Shown: positions 36,953 to 46,632, numbered from the stretch's first letter. The stretch is 64,000 bases of DNA from Poriferisodalis sp965204125 (GCF_965204125.1 NZ_OZ241968.1:1798001-1862000); one strand, 5' to 3'. Numbers and translations are program-made. Notes: generated by a model not told the origin, from the letters alone.

Positions 36953-39151
36953 CTAGCTGTCAGCCGCGATCACGACCAGCAGCTCGCCGTTGTCAACCTG
37001 GTCGCCGACCGCAGCCCGTACCTCGCTCACCTCGCCGTCTGCTGGTGCGGTGATCTGGTGCTCCATCTTCATGGCTTCCATCACCACGAGCACCTGGCCG
37101 GCGGCCACCCGGTCGCCGGGCTGCACGTCGACCATCAGCACTTTGCCGGGCATCGGGGCGACCAAGCCGCCTTCGACTGCTTCGGCATCGGGATCGGGGA
37201 ATCGGGACCGTTCCCGCAGGGTCACCGAACCCGTGAGCGGTCCGGTCACATACCAGTTGTGGCGGCGCCTGCTGACCTGCCAGGTGCCCCGCATGCTGCC
37301 GGTCTCGACATCGAGCTCCGCGTCGAATTCCTCAGCGGGCGGTGCGTCGGCTGCCCCGCCGCCTGCGTCGATCCGGATGTGATCGTCTTTGATGGCGTGG
37401 ATCTGGATTGAGTGGGGCCGAACGACGAACTCGCTGGCCTCCGGCAGATTGCCGTCGTGGCTGTCGCGGTTGGCATCTTCGCCCGACGGCGCATCACTGT
37501 CGTCGGGAGGGGCGTACGGCGCGTCCGCCCGCAGCGGGGCGACTCGCAGCCGGTAGCTGCCATCTCGCTGCCGCCGGTAGGTCACGCTCGCATCGTTATC
37601 GCCTGCGGACGGATCGAGCGCTGTCAGCGGCAGCACCTCGTCGGGCATCACGCTGTTGCGGTAGCCGGAGCTCATGAAGTTCAGTGCGGTCGCCTGAGAC
37701 CGATTGCGGGCTTGTGACACCAGCGCCACCGCCGATGCCGCCGCGTGAAGGAACTGGCCCTGGTGCGGCGATTCGCCCGCGAGCCCGGTTCGCTCGATGA
37801 AATCCGTCGTGGTGTCGCCGGCCAGGAACTCATCGCTGCGCAGCACGGCAGACAGGAAGTCACGATTGGTGACCACGCCGCCCAATCGTGTGCGGTCGAG
37901 TGCCGACGCCAGTCCGAGTGCGGCCTCTGAGCGCGTGGGCGCCGCCACGATCACCTTGGCCAGCATCGGGTCGAACTCGGTGCCGACCACCGACCCCATC
38001 TCGATGCCGGAATCGAAACGTGCCTGCGGCTCGCGTGCAGGGGTCCACAGTTCGACCGTTCCGGTGGCGGGCAGGAAACCGCTGGCGGGATCCTCCGCGT
38101 ACAGGCGGGCTTCGGTGGCATGCCCGCGGATGGTCAAGTCTTCCTGGCCATAGCCCAGCGGTTCGCCGGCCGCGATGCGGATCTGCTCCCGGACCAAGTC
38201 GAGGCCCGTGATCTCCTCGGTGACTGGATGCTCGACCTGCAGGCGGGTGTTGACCTCGAGGAACCAGAACTCGGCGTCGTCGCCGCTGCCCTCGAGCAGG
38301 AACTCGACGGTGCCGGCCGAGTGGTAGCCGATCGAGCGAACGGCCGCGACGGCTGCGGCGCCCATGCGGTCGCGCAGCGCCGGCGTCACGGCGGGCGACG
38401 GTGCCTCCTCGATGACCTTCTGATGGCGCCGCTGGATGGAGCATTCCCGCTCGAAACAATGCACGAGGTTGCCGTGAGTGTCGCCGAGCACCTGGATCTC
38501 CACGTGGCGCGGCGCGGGCAGGTAACGCTCCAAGAACACCGTGTCGTCGCCGAATGCGCCAGCAGCCTCGCGCCGGGCAGCGGCGACAGCGTCAGCGAGG
38601 GTGTCGGCGGCATCGACGATGCGCATGCCTTTGCCGCCGCCGCCCGCCGATGCCTTGACCAGCAGGGGGTAGCCCACTTCGGTGCCGGCAGCAGCCAGGT
38701 CATCGCCCGACGTCGAGTCAGCCACCGGCACCGACGGCAGCGTCGGCACACCGGCAGCGATCATCGATTCCTTGGCGGCCAGCTTGTCGCCCATGGCCGC
38801 AATCGCCTCCGGCGCAGGCCCCACCCAGATCAGGCCGGCGTCGATGACCGCCTGGGCGAAGTCGGCGTTCTCGGACAGGAAGCCGTAGCCCGGGTGCACG
38901 GCATCGGCGGCACTGTTCTCGGCCGCGGCGATCACCTTGTCGATGGACAGGTATGAGTCGGTCGCCGTCCGGCCGCCGAGCGGCACGGACAGGTCGGCGT
39001 CGGTCACGAAGGGCGCCTCAGCGTCGCCGTCGGCATAGACCGCGACCGTGGAGATGCCCATCGCTTGTGCGGTACGGAAGACTCGGCGGGCGATCTCGCC
39101 ACGGTTGGCCACGAGCAGTCGCCGGATCGGTCGAAGCTCAGAATCAGTCAT
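36953..39151 (-). CDS. acetyl/propionyl-CoA carboxylase alpha subunit (biotin carboxylase plus biotin carrier)
   Basis: This 732-aa protein has the biotin carboxylase N-terminus RRLLVANRGEIARRVFRTA, GYGFLSENADFA, the ATP-grasp glycine loop KASAGGGGKGMR and EVNTRLQVEHPVTE. After a linker comes the biotinyl domain with MEAMKMEH, where Lys695 is the biotin site. It makes carboxybiotin for the beta subunit encoded just upstream (12 bases between the genes). Length and domain order are normal for actinobacterial AccA-type subunits. The acyl-CoA chosen depends on the beta subunit. Confidence 0.94.
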   Translation of the reverse strand: MTDSELRPIRRLLVANRGEIARRVFRTAQAMGISTVAVYADGDAEAPFVTDADLSVPLGGRTATDSYLSIDKVIAAAENSAADAVHPGYGFLSENADFAQAVIDAGLIWVGPAPEAIAAMGDKLAAKESMIAAGVPTLPSVPVADSTSGDDLAAAGTEVGYPLLVKASAGGGGKGMRIVDAADTLADAVAAARREAAGAFGDDTVFLERYLPAPRHVEIQVLGDTHGNLVHCFERECSIQRRHQKVIEEAPSPAVTPALRDRMGAAAVAAVRSIGYHSAGTVEFLLEGSGDDAEFWFLEVNTRLQVEHPVTEEITGLDLVREQIRIAAGEPLGYGQEDLTIRGHATEARLYAEDPASGFLPATGTVELWTPAREPQARFDSGIEMGSVVGTEFDPMLAKVIVAAPTRSEAALGLASALDRTRLGGVVTNRDFLSAVLRSDEFLAGDTTTDFIERTGLAGESPHQGQFLHAAASAVALVSQARNRSQATALNFMSSGYRNSVMPDEVLPLTALDPSAGDNDASVTYRRQRDGSYRLRVAPLRADAPYAPPDDSDAPSGEDANRDSHDGNLPEASEFVVRPHSIQIHAIKDDHIRIDAGGGAADAPPAEEFDAELDVETGSMRGTWQVSRRRHNWYVTGPLTGSVTLRERSRFPDPDAEAVEGGLVAPMPGKVLMVDVQPGDRVAAGQVLVVMEAMKMEHQITAPADGEVSEVRAAVGDQVDNGELLVVIAADS

Positions 39152-39163
39152 GCCCAGCCGCCC

Positions 39164-40789
39164 TTACATCCGGAAGACGCCGAACCCATCGGCGCCTTTC
39201 ACCACGTTGTTGTGGCAGGCAGACAGCGACATCGCGATCACGTCACGGGTATCACGGGGGTCGATGACACCGTCATCGGTGACGCGCCCGCTGGCGTAGG
39301 GGGCCAGCGACTTCAGCTCGTGATAGTGCTCCACCTGCTCAGTGATCTTGCGGTCGGCTTCCTCGTCGAACTCGATGCCGCGGCGCATCGCCTGGCCCCG
39401 CCGCACGATCGACATGACGCCTGCGATCTGCTTGGGCCCCATGATGGCGATCTTGGCGGTCGGCCACAGGTAGGTGAATCGGGTGTTGAACGCCCGACCC
39501 GACATGCCGTAGTTCCCCGCGCCATAGCTGTTGCCCAGGATGACGGTGATGTGCGGCACCATCGAGTTGGACACGGCGTTGATCATCTTGGAGCCGTTCT
39601 TGACGATCCCGCCCTGCTCGAAGTCCTTGCCGACCATGTAGCCAGTGATGTTCTGCAGGAACACCAGCGGAATGTCCTGCTGGTTGCAGAGCTGGATGAA
39701 TTGCGTGGCCTTCTCGGAGCTGTCGCTGAACAGCGGGCCGTTGTTGCCCAGGATCCCCACGGGGAAGCCGTGCACGGAGGCCCAGCCGCAGATGAGCGTG
39801 GTGCCGTAGCGGGCCTTGAACTCCTCGAAGCGGGAGCCGTCGGCGATGCGGGCGATGACCTCGCGGCAGTCGATCATGGCCTGCAGATCCCGCGGCATCA
39901 GGCCGAGCAGTTCTTCGGGATCGTGGACCGGGGGATCGGCCGGCATGGTCGGGCCCGGGCCCAGCTTGCGCCAGTTCAGGTGCGCCACGACCTCGCGGCA
40001 GATGCGCAGCGCATCGGCCTCGTCCTCCGCCAGGTAGTCGGCGAGGCCCGAGATCTCGGCGTGCATCTGCGCCCCGCCGAGCGTCTCGTCGTCGGAGTCC
40101 TCGCCGGTGGCCATCTTCACCAGCGGGGGTCCGCCCAGGAAGACCTTGGACTGGTTGCGGATGAAGATGTTGTAGTCGCTCATGCCGGGCTGGTAGGCGC
40201 CCCCGGCGGTGGAGCTGCCGAACACCACCGAGATCGAGGGGATCTTCATCTTCGACAGCTCGGTGACGTCATAGAACAGCCGGCCGGATTCGGCGAAGTG
40301 GCTCTCCTGCTCGAGCATCTGGCGCTCAGGGTCGTCGTCGCCGCGCAGGTCGCCGCCCGCCGACTCCACGAACTGGATGTAGGGCATGCGGTTGTCGCGG
40401 CAGATCTCGATGGCCCGCATGATCTTGCGGCCCGCAAACACCGTGATGGCCCCGCCCAGCACGGTGGGGTCGTTGCCCTCGATCATGCACTCGACGCCGT
40501 TCACGACGCCGATGCCCATCACCAGCCCGCCGCCGACGGCGTAGTTCGAGCAGTAGCCGGCCAGCGAGCTGATCTCGAAGAACGGCGAGTCGCGGTCGAG
40601 CACCATGGCGATGCGTTCGCGCACCGGCATCTTGTCGCGGCTGCGCATGCGTGCCATAGCCCGAGGCCCGCCGCCGGCCGCAGCCTGCTGCTGCAGCTCG
40701 TCGAGCTCTGCGAGCTGCTCGCGCATGTCGTCGCAGTTCTTCGTGAACCACTCAGCGGAGGTGTCGATGTGGGATCGCAGTACCGGCAT
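39164..40789 (-). CDS. acyl-CoA carboxylase beta subunit (carboxyltransferase)
   Basis: A 541-aa protein beginning MPVLRSHIDTSAEWF at 40789, which I prefer over a longer GTG/ATG frame. It has the carboxyltransferase signatures MPVRERIAMVLDRDSPFFEISSLAGY, VFGSSTAGGAYQPGMSDYNIF and the second-half LQNITGYMVGKDFEQGGIVKNGSKMI. This layout resembles methylcrotonyl-/geranyl-CoA carboxylase beta subunits (MccB-like) more than PccB, though substrate choice is inference. It is transcribed with the alpha subunit. A second carboxyltransferase gene is at 62481. Confidence 0.92.
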   Translation of the reverse strand: MPVLRSHIDTSAEWFTKNCDDMREQLAELDELQQQAAAGGGPRAMARMRSRDKMPVRERIAMVLDRDSPFFEISSLAGYCSNYAVGGGLVMGIGVVNGVECMIEGNDPTVLGGAITVFAGRKIMRAIEICRDNRMPYIQFVESAGGDLRGDDDPERQMLEQESHFAESGRLFYDVTELSKMKIPSISVVFGSSTAGGAYQPGMSDYNIFIRNQSKVFLGGPPLVKMATGEDSDDETLGGAQMHAEISGLADYLAEDEADALRICREVVAHLNWRKLGPGPTMPADPPVHDPEELLGLMPRDLQAMIDCREVIARIADGSRFEEFKARYGTTLICGWASVHGFPVGILGNNGPLFSDSSEKATQFIQLCNQQDIPLVFLQNITGYMVGKDFEQGGIVKNGSKMINAVSNSMVPHITVILGNSYGAGNYGMSGRAFNTRFTYLWPTAKIAIMGPKQIAGVMSIVRRGQAMRRGIEFDEEADRKITEQVEHYHELKSLAPYASGRVTDDGVIDPRDTRDVIAMSLSACHNNVVKGADGFGVFRM

Positions 40790-40898
40790 GTGACTCCCGC
40801 AGGCTCGCAGCGCTCGGGCCTGTGCCCCGGCCATCAGGGACCTCAGACGCGAACTGCCGAATTCTGCATGACCCAGCCCGCCTTTGCCTACCTACGCG

Positions 40899-41324
40899 TT
40901 AGTTCACGATGACGACTTGACGTCCCTCAGCGATGAGAGCTGCCTGCAGTGGAGGCGAGGGCGTGCCCAAGCAAACCTCGGCACCGAGATGCAGGGCCGC
41001 CGCCAATGCCTCGATCGACAACAGGTTGAGCTTTCGGTGGCGGCTGCGCAGTCGGCCGATCAGCGGCGCGATGGTTCTCATGCTCACCAATCCGATCTCG
41101 GCGGGGAGTTCCGACAGTGATTCCAATGCACGGCTGCGCAGGCTTGGAGGCAGTTCGGCGAACGCGCCCGAGAGCACCCCGCTGACCGCCGGACTGAGTG
41201 CAGCCTGACAGAGGCGCACATACCAGCAACCAGTGGTGTAGACGGCTCGATCCGGATGCAGATGCGGCGTGGTCCGCCCTTGCAGCAGGTTGGCGAGAAC
41301 CTTGTCGTCGACGAGCTGGGTCAC
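40899..41324 (-). CDS. PIN-domain toxin (VapC-like, divergent)
   Basis: The 141-aa protein begins VTQLVDDKVLANLLQG, where an early Asp followed by a helix is typical of PIN nucleases, and ends with LSIEALAAALHLGAEVCLGTPSPPLQAALIAEGRQVVIV, the last helix-strand part of the fold. The canonical TxDxxL is here TPSPPL, so the usual third acidic residue is missing, and activity is uncertain. GTG at 41324 overlaps the antitoxin stop by four bases (GTGA), the normal toxin-antitoxin coupling. Confidence 0.7.
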   Translation of the reverse strand: MTQLVDDKVLANLLQGRTTPHLHPDRAVYTTGCWYVRLCQAALSPAVSGVLSGAFAELPPSLRSRALESLSELPAEIGLVSMRTIAPLIGRLRSRHRKLNLLSIEALAAALHLGAEVCLGTPSPPLQAALIAEGRQVVIVN

Positions 41325-41563
41325 TCGCTGGACAGCTCGGGGTCGCCGAAGCCGGCAGCCGCCTCTGCCCATACCTCGTCGGTGATGGCACCGAGCAGCT
41401 GGGAGCGCAGTTCTTCGACTCCTCCTGGTACCAAAAGCAGCAGGCTGCCAAGATCGAGGTAGCCGACCTCGCCGCCCTCGCTCAGGCCCCAGTGGTGGCG
41501 GGCTGTCGCAGGAAGGCTCATCTGCCCCCGGGACGACACCTTCAACGTTCCCGTGTTCGCCAT
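41321..41563 (-). CDS. AbrB/MazE-type antitoxin
   Basis: This 80-aa protein begins MANTGTLKVSSRGQMSLPATARHHWGL, the SpoVT-AbrB swapped-hairpin DNA-binding pattern (xxVxxxGQxxLPxxxRxxxGL). The C-terminal part would bind and block the PIN toxin encoded in the overlapping downstream gene. ATG 41563 is preferred over a TTG five codons upstream. A TTGACA lies on the minus strand at 41604-41599 within an AT-richer stretch and may be part of its promoter, but no matching -10 could be fixed. Confidence 0.78.
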   Translation of the reverse strand: MANTGTLKVSSRGQMSLPATARHHWGLSEGGEVGYLDLGSLLLLVPGGVEELRSQLLGAITDEVWAEAAAGFGDPELSSE

Positions 41564-41816
41564 GACCCGAGTGTACAAGGTGAATTTCTTTGTTGCTTTG
41601 TCAACGGCTCAATTCAGACCACGATGCGGTGTGCGCCTCGACGCGCCGACCTAGCGCACAAGGCACGGCTATCGGCTCGGCCGTCAACCGAAGCCAGTTC
41701 GTTCCCTACGTCGACTGACGACTTGACGCTGGACCTGGTGCTGGGGCGACGGGGTCAATCTGGAGTTCCTTGCACCCTTCGAGGTACATGCGGCTGAACA
41801 TGCCGACGGTCCATCT

Positions 41817-42497
41817 GTGCAACATAACCTCGCCCGGGTGTCGCGGGACTCGGCGTTCGTGGAAGAACAAGCTGCGCTCTATGCGGCGGCGCATTCGCTG
41901 CAGCCCACCGAGGTGCAGCGTGAGCTGATCGCCGAGACGGCGTCGCTCGGCCGGGTCGCTGGCATGCAGATCGGCCCGCTGCAAGGTGCGTTCATGACCG
42001 TGCTGGCGACGGCGCTTCGCCCCCGGCTCGCGGTGGAGGTGGGCACCTTCACCGGGTACTCAGCCTTGTGCGTCGCCAGTGCCCTCGAACCGGGAGCACA
42101 GCTCATCTGCTGCGACGTGTCCCAGGAATGGACGTCGATTGCCCGCCGGTATTGGGAGCGCGCCGGCGTGGCGGATCGCATCGATCTCCGAATCGGGCCG
42201 GCACTCGACACGCTGCGTGCGCTGCCGCCGGAACGGCTCATCGACTTGGCGTTCATCGACGCGGACAAGTCCAGCTATCCCGCCTACTACGACGAGATCG
42301 TCTGCCGGCTCTCGCCCGGCGGCGTGATCTTGGTCGACAACGTGCTGCGGGGCGGCACGGTTGCTGACGCCGCCAGCGACGACGAAGCCACCGAGGCGAT
42401 GCGTGCGTTCAACGAACACGTTGCCGCTGATGAGCGCACGCGCTCTGTGCTGCTGCCGATCGGCGACGGCCTGACGATGATCAGCCCCAAGCAATAG
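41817..42497 (+). CDS. O-methyltransferase (CCoAOMT-like family 3)
   Basis: The 226-aa protein has the SAM-binding motif VEVGTFTGYSALCVASAL, the acidic CDVS after it, LAFIDADKSSYPAYYDE (a metal-site Asp as in caffeoyl-CoA/catechol O-methyltransferases) and GGVILVDNVLRGGTV. These enzymes methylate phenolic or small hydroxyl groups using a divalent metal. The start is GTG 41817; the upstream 250 bases hold no gene. It is followed 23 bases later by an esterase gene on the same strand. Confidence 0.9.
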   Translation: MQHNLARVSRDSAFVEEQAALYAAAHSLQPTEVQRELIAETASLGRVAGMQIGPLQGAFMTVLATALRPRLAVEVGTFTGYSALCVASALEPGAQLICCDVSQEWTSIARRYWERAGVADRIDLRIGPALDTLRALPPERLIDLAFIDADKSSYPAYYDEIVCRLSPGGVILVDNVLRGGTVADAASDDEATEAMRAFNEHVAADERTRSVLLPIGDGLTMISPKQ

Positions 42498-42520
42498 CCC
42501 CCCGCAATAGCATCCCGGCC

Positions 42521-43303
42521 GTGAACGATCAGGTCGCTTGGCCCATCGAGACGCACATCCTGCACCGGAGCGATGCCGGTCGGAGCTACCAGCTCTGGGT
42601 GGCGCTCCCGATGGGTTACCGACCCGACGCGACGAACCCGTACCCGCTGGTTGTCTGTTGCGACGCGCCGTGGACCTTCGGCACGGCGGTCGACACCACC
42701 CGCATCCTGTCGATGTCGCGGGAGACGCCGCGCTGTGTTGTCGCCGGCATCGCGCACGACACGGCAGACATGCGCGAGATGCTCGACCTGCGCGCGATCG
42801 ACTACACGGTGACACCGGCGGAGGCCCCGCCGATGACCGGCATTCGCGCACCAGCCGCCGAAACCGGCCAGGCCGAGCCCTTCCGCCAGTGGCTCGCCAG
42901 CGACGTGATGCCGCTGCTGTACGACCGGTACCACGTCGGTGAACCCACCTACGTCGGCCATTCGTTCACGGCGCTCTTCGGCCTGCACGTGCTGTTCAAC
43001 GCACCCGACATGTTCGCCCGTTACCTGCTGGCCAGCCCGTCGGTGTGGTGGGACTACGAGGTCATGTTCCGACTCGAGGCCGAGCACGCCGAGGCGGGCG
43101 GCGATCCTGACGTGAAGATCTTCATGTCGATGGGCGAGAACGAGACCGACGAGTACTCGCCCCAGGCCAGATTCCACGATCAATTCTCTGCCCGCGGCTA
43201 CCGCAACATTGATCTGACCTGGCATGTCTTTCCCGGCGAGAACCACAACACGGTGGTCGGCCCGGCCGTCAGCCGGGGGCTCCGGGTGCTCTACGCCGAC
43301 TGA
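42521..43303 (+). CDS. alpha/beta hydrolase of the IroE/putative esterase type
   Basis: A 260-aa serine hydrolase of the esterase-D/IroE-like family: an N-terminal strand set (YQLWVALPMGYRPD), the nucleophile elbow GHSFTALFG with Ser148, LLASPSVWWD, and the final His in GENHN. It probably cleaves an ester or siderophore-like bond. The GTG start is 23 bases downstream of the methyltransferase. No signal peptide is visible, so it is cytoplasmic. Confidence 0.85.
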   Translation: MNDQVAWPIETHILHRSDAGRSYQLWVALPMGYRPDATNPYPLVVCCDAPWTFGTAVDTTRILSMSRETPRCVVAGIAHDTADMREMLDLRAIDYTVTPAEAPPMTGIRAPAAETGQAEPFRQWLASDVMPLLYDRYHVGEPTYVGHSFTALFGLHVLFNAPDMFARYLLASPSVWWDYEVMFRLEAEHAEAGGDPDVKIFMSMGENETDEYSPQARFHDQFSARGYRNIDLTWHVFPGENHNTVVGPAVSRGLRVLYAD

Positions 43304-43364
43304 CCCCCTGCGCACGCTCTAAGTTCGCGTGATCGCGAGCGGGAACGCAGAAGGCGACGGGGGG

Positions 43365-44513
43365 ATGGCGCGCACAGCACCAGAAGCCGATGACATAGAC
43401 GCGTCTGGCGATATGGCCGTCAGCCGGTTGGCGCGCATTATGCGTCCCTTCGTGGGCGTCGCCGTGCCCGCATTCGCTGCGGTCGCTGCCCTGCTGGTGG
43501 GCGCCATCATGCTGCTCGCCTTCGGTGCAAACCCCCTGGTGGCATACGGCGAACTGGTCACGGGTGCCTTCGGCAGCGCCGACAACCTCGCCGACACTGC
43601 GGTGCGGGCGATGCCTTTGGCTCTCGTCGGTGTCGGCATCTGCATCGCATTCCGTACCGACGTGATCAACATCGGCGGCGAGGGTCAGATCATTCTGGGC
43701 GCGATCGCTGCCACGGTCACTTCTATGGCCTTCGACGACGTGCCGCGGGTGTTGCTGGTGCCCATGGTGATCGTGGCGGGAGCGATCGGCGGCGGCTTCT
43801 GGGGTGCGATTCCCGGGGCGCTCAAGGCCTATGCGGGTGTCAACGAGATCTTGTCCACCATCATGATGAACCTCGTTGCGTTCCACTTCCTGAGCTTCCT
43901 GCTTCAGGATCTCCTGATCGAGCCGGGCGCCATCAAGATCCAGCAGACGCGCCGGCTCAGCCCCAACGCCGACTTGCCGCTGCTCCCAGGAGGAACCCGG
44001 CTGCACATCGGCGTGCTCATCGCGATCCTGGTCGCAGTGTTGGGCTACCTCCTGCTGTTCCGCAGCGCGCTCGGCATGCGATTGCGGGCCGTCGGCCACA
44101 ACCCCGATGCATCTCAATACGCCGGCATGGCCGTCCGCAAGAGCGTCACCCAGGCGCTGGCGTTCAGCGGGGCCTGCTGCGGCATCGCCGGGGCAGTGCT
44201 GGTGTTCGGCAGCGAATCGCACCGGCTGATCGGTGAGGGCGGCGCGGCGGCGTTCACACAGAACGCCGGCTTCAACGGCATCGTGGCGGCTCTGTTCGGT
44301 GCGCTCCATCCGATCTTCACGGTGCCTGCGTCGTTCTTGTTCGGGGGAATGCTCACCGGCGGCAGCGACATGCAACGGGCAGTCCAAGTGCCCGCCGCTC
44401 TGGTGGTGGCGCTGAACGGCGTCGTGGTGGTCTTCGTGGTGGGGAGCCTGCGACTGCGTGACCGGCTCAGGACGTGGGCGGGCGAGGTCTCGAGCTACGG
44501 AGGCCGGGCGTGA
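43365..44513 (+). CDS. nucleoside-type ABC transporter permease (first)
   Basis: I start this gene at ATG 43365 (382 aa); a GTG at 43329 would add twelve residues. The protein has about nine hydrophobic segments and the signatures of the BmpA-linked simple sugar/nucleoside permeases: FRTDVINIGGEGQIILGAIAAT, GVNEILSTIMMNLVAFHFLSF and FGALHPIFTVPASFLFGGMLTGG. It overlaps the second permease by four bases and is the first gene of a four-gene importer operon with the binding lipoprotein and the ATPase downstream. Confidence 0.9.
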   Translation: MARTAPEADDIDASGDMAVSRLARIMRPFVGVAVPAFAAVAALLVGAIMLLAFGANPLVAYGELVTGAFGSADNLADTAVRAMPLALVGVGICIAFRTDVINIGGEGQIILGAIAATVTSMAFDDVPRVLLVPMVIVAGAIGGGFWGAIPGALKAYAGVNEILSTIMMNLVAFHFLSFLLQDLLIEPGAIKIQQTRRLSPNADLPLLPGGTRLHIGVLIAILVAVLGYLLLFRSALGMRLRAVGHNPDASQYAGMAVRKSVTQALAFSGACCGIAGAVLVFGSESHRLIGEGGAAAFTQNAGFNGIVAALFGALHPIFTVPASFLFGGMLTGGSDMQRAVQVPAALVVALNGVVVVFVVGSLRLRDRLRTWAGEVSSYGGRA

Positions 44514-45442
44514 GCGATTTCTTCACCGTCAGCGTGCTCGTCGCCACCTTGGCGTCCGGCATCCGGCTTGCGACGCCATTCTTGCTGTCGGCACTGGGCG
44601 AGACCATCGGTCAACGAGCCGGCGTGCTGAATCTGGGCGTCGAAGGCGTGATGCTCATCGGCGCGTATGCCGCCTACATCACGGCGCTGCGGACCGGCAG
44701 TGTCGTCGCTGGCGTGATTGCGGCCATGGCTGCCGGGGCAGCGATGGGCGTCGTGTACGCCTTCATCACGGTGGTCATGCATGCCACCCAGGGCATCAGC
44801 GGCATCGGCATCTTCCTGTTCGGTCTCGGCTTCACCGATCTGCTCTTCCGTCAGCAAGTGGGCACGCCGGTGCCGATCGACGGCCTCCGGGGCCTCGACA
44901 TGGGCGGGCTCTCGGACTTGCCGGTGGTAGGAGAGCTGTTCTTCCAGCACAGCGTGCTCACCTACGTAGCGTTCGCCCTGGTGCCGGTCGTGTGGTTCGC
45001 CATGAACCGCACGACCTTCGGACTCAACGTGCGAGCCGTGGGCGAGACGCCCGAGGCTGCCGACACCCTTGGCGTGCGAGTCAACGTGGTGCGCACGCAG
45101 GCGATCATCATCGGCAACGTCATGGCGGGCCTCGCGGGCGGCACCTTGGCTCTTGACGTCGGCATCTTCCAGCAGAACCTCACCTCGGGGCAGGGGTTCA
45201 TCGCCGTGGCGCTCGTGTACTTCGGGGCGTGGCGCTCGAGCGGTGTCATGGCGGGAGCGCTGTTGTTCGGTGTCGTGTCGTCCACCGTGCTGCAGCTCAA
45301 GACGCTCGGCATCATCGTCGGCGCCAACTCGACCATTGCCGCAATGGCGCCTGCAATCCTGACCATCGTGGTGCTCGTGCTCGTCAGCCGTCGCATCGGG
45401 GCGCCGTCTGCTCTGACGGTTCCGTTCGAACGAGACAACTGA
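44510..45442 (+). CDS. nucleoside-type ABC transporter permease (second)
   Basis: The 310-aa partner has RAGVLNLGVEGVMLIGAYAAY and FNQ-like segments such as GLNVRAVGETPEAADTLGVRVNVVRTQAIIIGNVMAGLAGG, the common signature of this permease class, plus about eight membrane helices. Its GTG overlaps the preceding stop (GTGA), so both permeases are made together. A 190-base gap without features separates it from the binding-protein gene. Confidence 0.92.
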   Translation: MSDFFTVSVLVATLASGIRLATPFLLSALGETIGQRAGVLNLGVEGVMLIGAYAAYITALRTGSVVAGVIAAMAAGAAMGVVYAFITVVMHATQGISGIGIFLFGLGFTDLLFRQQVGTPVPIDGLRGLDMGGLSDLPVVGELFFQHSVLTYVAFALVPVVWFAMNRTTFGLNVRAVGETPEAADTLGVRVNVVRTQAIIIGNVMAGLAGGTLALDVGIFQQNLTSGQGFIAVALVYFGAWRSSGVMAGALLFGVVSSTVLQLKTLGIIVGANSTIAAMAPAILTIVVLVLVSRRIGAPSALTVPFERDN

Positions 45443-45633
45443 CGGCAGCCGCACCGGATCCCTCAAAGGTTCCCTCAAATGGGGCCGCGCAGGGCGTTGC
45501 CGGCACGGGAGCATCGCGCCCATTCGGGGTCGCCTAGCATCGCCTGCAGGCCCGGGGCTCCGCCGAGCCGCGCCGTACTGCAGCGCACAGATCCGGCGAG
45601 AGCCTGCGACAGGGTCGATCCGGGAGGGGTCAC

Positions 45634-46632
45634 ATGTTCCGAAACACCACACGCAGATCGCTCGTAGCCAAGCTCGTAGCGGTCGCCGCAGTCGTACTGC
45701 TGCTCGCTGCGGGCTGCACCGGCGCCGACGAGGAAGAAGCGGGTCCGATCCGGATCGCCATCGTCGCGCCGAGCGCCAGCAACGACTTGGCATTCACGCA
45801 GAGCATGGTCGATGCAGTGAACGCAGTCGGCGGGACGCGCGAGATCGAAGTCGCAGTCACCGACGGCACATTCATCGTGGAGGAAGCCGCTGCGGCGATC
45901 CGTGGTTATGCCGAGGACGGCTTTGACCTAGTGATCGCGCACGGCAGCCAGTACGGCGGTCCGCTCGAGGAGATCGCACCTGACTTCCCGGACACCTCCT
46001 TCGCATGGGGCACCGCGGTCGACTTCAAGGGCCTCGACAACGTATTCGCCTACACGGTCCGTTCGGATCAGGGCGGGTACGTATCGGGCACCGTTGCGGC
46101 CCAGATCACCGGCACGGGAGTGGTTGGCGTGATCGGCCCGATCGAGGTCGGCGACGCCAAGCTGTACGTCGACGGCTTCGCGGCCGGTGTAGCGGCACAG
46201 GACTCGTCGGTGACGACCAACATCGTGTACACCGACTCATTCAGCGATGTGGCGCTCGCGGCCGAAGCGGCCGAGGCCCACATCTCCAACGATGCCGACG
46301 TGCTGACCGGCTCGGCGCAGATGGTCGTGGGTGCGACCGGCGTCGCCAACGAGCACGGCGTGGCGTGGTTCGGCACTCAGGCCAATCAGACGGCGCTCGG
46401 CGAGAGCATTGTGGTGGCTTCGCAGGTGTACCACTGGGAGGTGCTGCTCAACGAGATGATCGACAAGATCGAGAGCGGCACGCTCGGCGGCGAGGTGATG
46501 ACGGCCACGCTTGCCAACGGCGGCATCGTCATCGAGTTCAACGACGGCTATGGCCTCGATGCCGCGGTCCAAGAGGCCGCCGAGGCAACCATCGCGGGCA
46601 TCGTGGACGGCTCGATTTCGACCGGCCAATAG
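45634..46632 (+). CDS. BMP-family (BmpA/Med-like) substrate-binding lipoprotein
   Basis: A 332-aa protein with a signal sequence and lipobox LAAGC (Cys28), then the BMP fold: IRIAIVAPSASNDLAFTQSMVDAV, GFDLVIAHGSQYGG, FAYTVRSDQGGYVSGTVAA and VNGVGVVG-like GVVGVIGP. BMP lipoproteins bind purine nucleosides or related compounds for the adjacent permeases. GGGAGGGG at the end of the upstream gap is a good ribosome site for the ATG at 45634. Confidence 0.9.
   Translation: MFRNTTRRSLVAKLVAVAAVVLLLAAGCTGADEEEAGPIRIAIVAPSASNDLAFTQSMVDAVNAVGGTREIEVAVTDGTFIVEEAAAAIRGYAEDGFDLVIAHGSQYGGPLEEIAPDFPDTSFAWGTAVDFKGLDNVFAYTVRSDQGGYVSGTVAAQITGTGVVGVIGPIEVGDAKLYVDGFAAGVAAQDSSVTTNIVYTDSFSDVALAAEAAEAHISNDADVLTGSAQMVVGATGVANEHGVAWFGTQANQTALGESIVVASQVYHWEVLLNEMIDKIESGTLGGEVMTATLANGGIVIEFNDGYGLDAAVQEAAEATIAGIVDGSISTGQ

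Noticed and set aside
41706..41984. Minus-strand frame with a coherent-looking end (GMFSRMYLEGCKELQID)
   Set aside because: It overlaps the O-methyltransferase antisense and no start signal or family match was found, although it could be a gene remnant.
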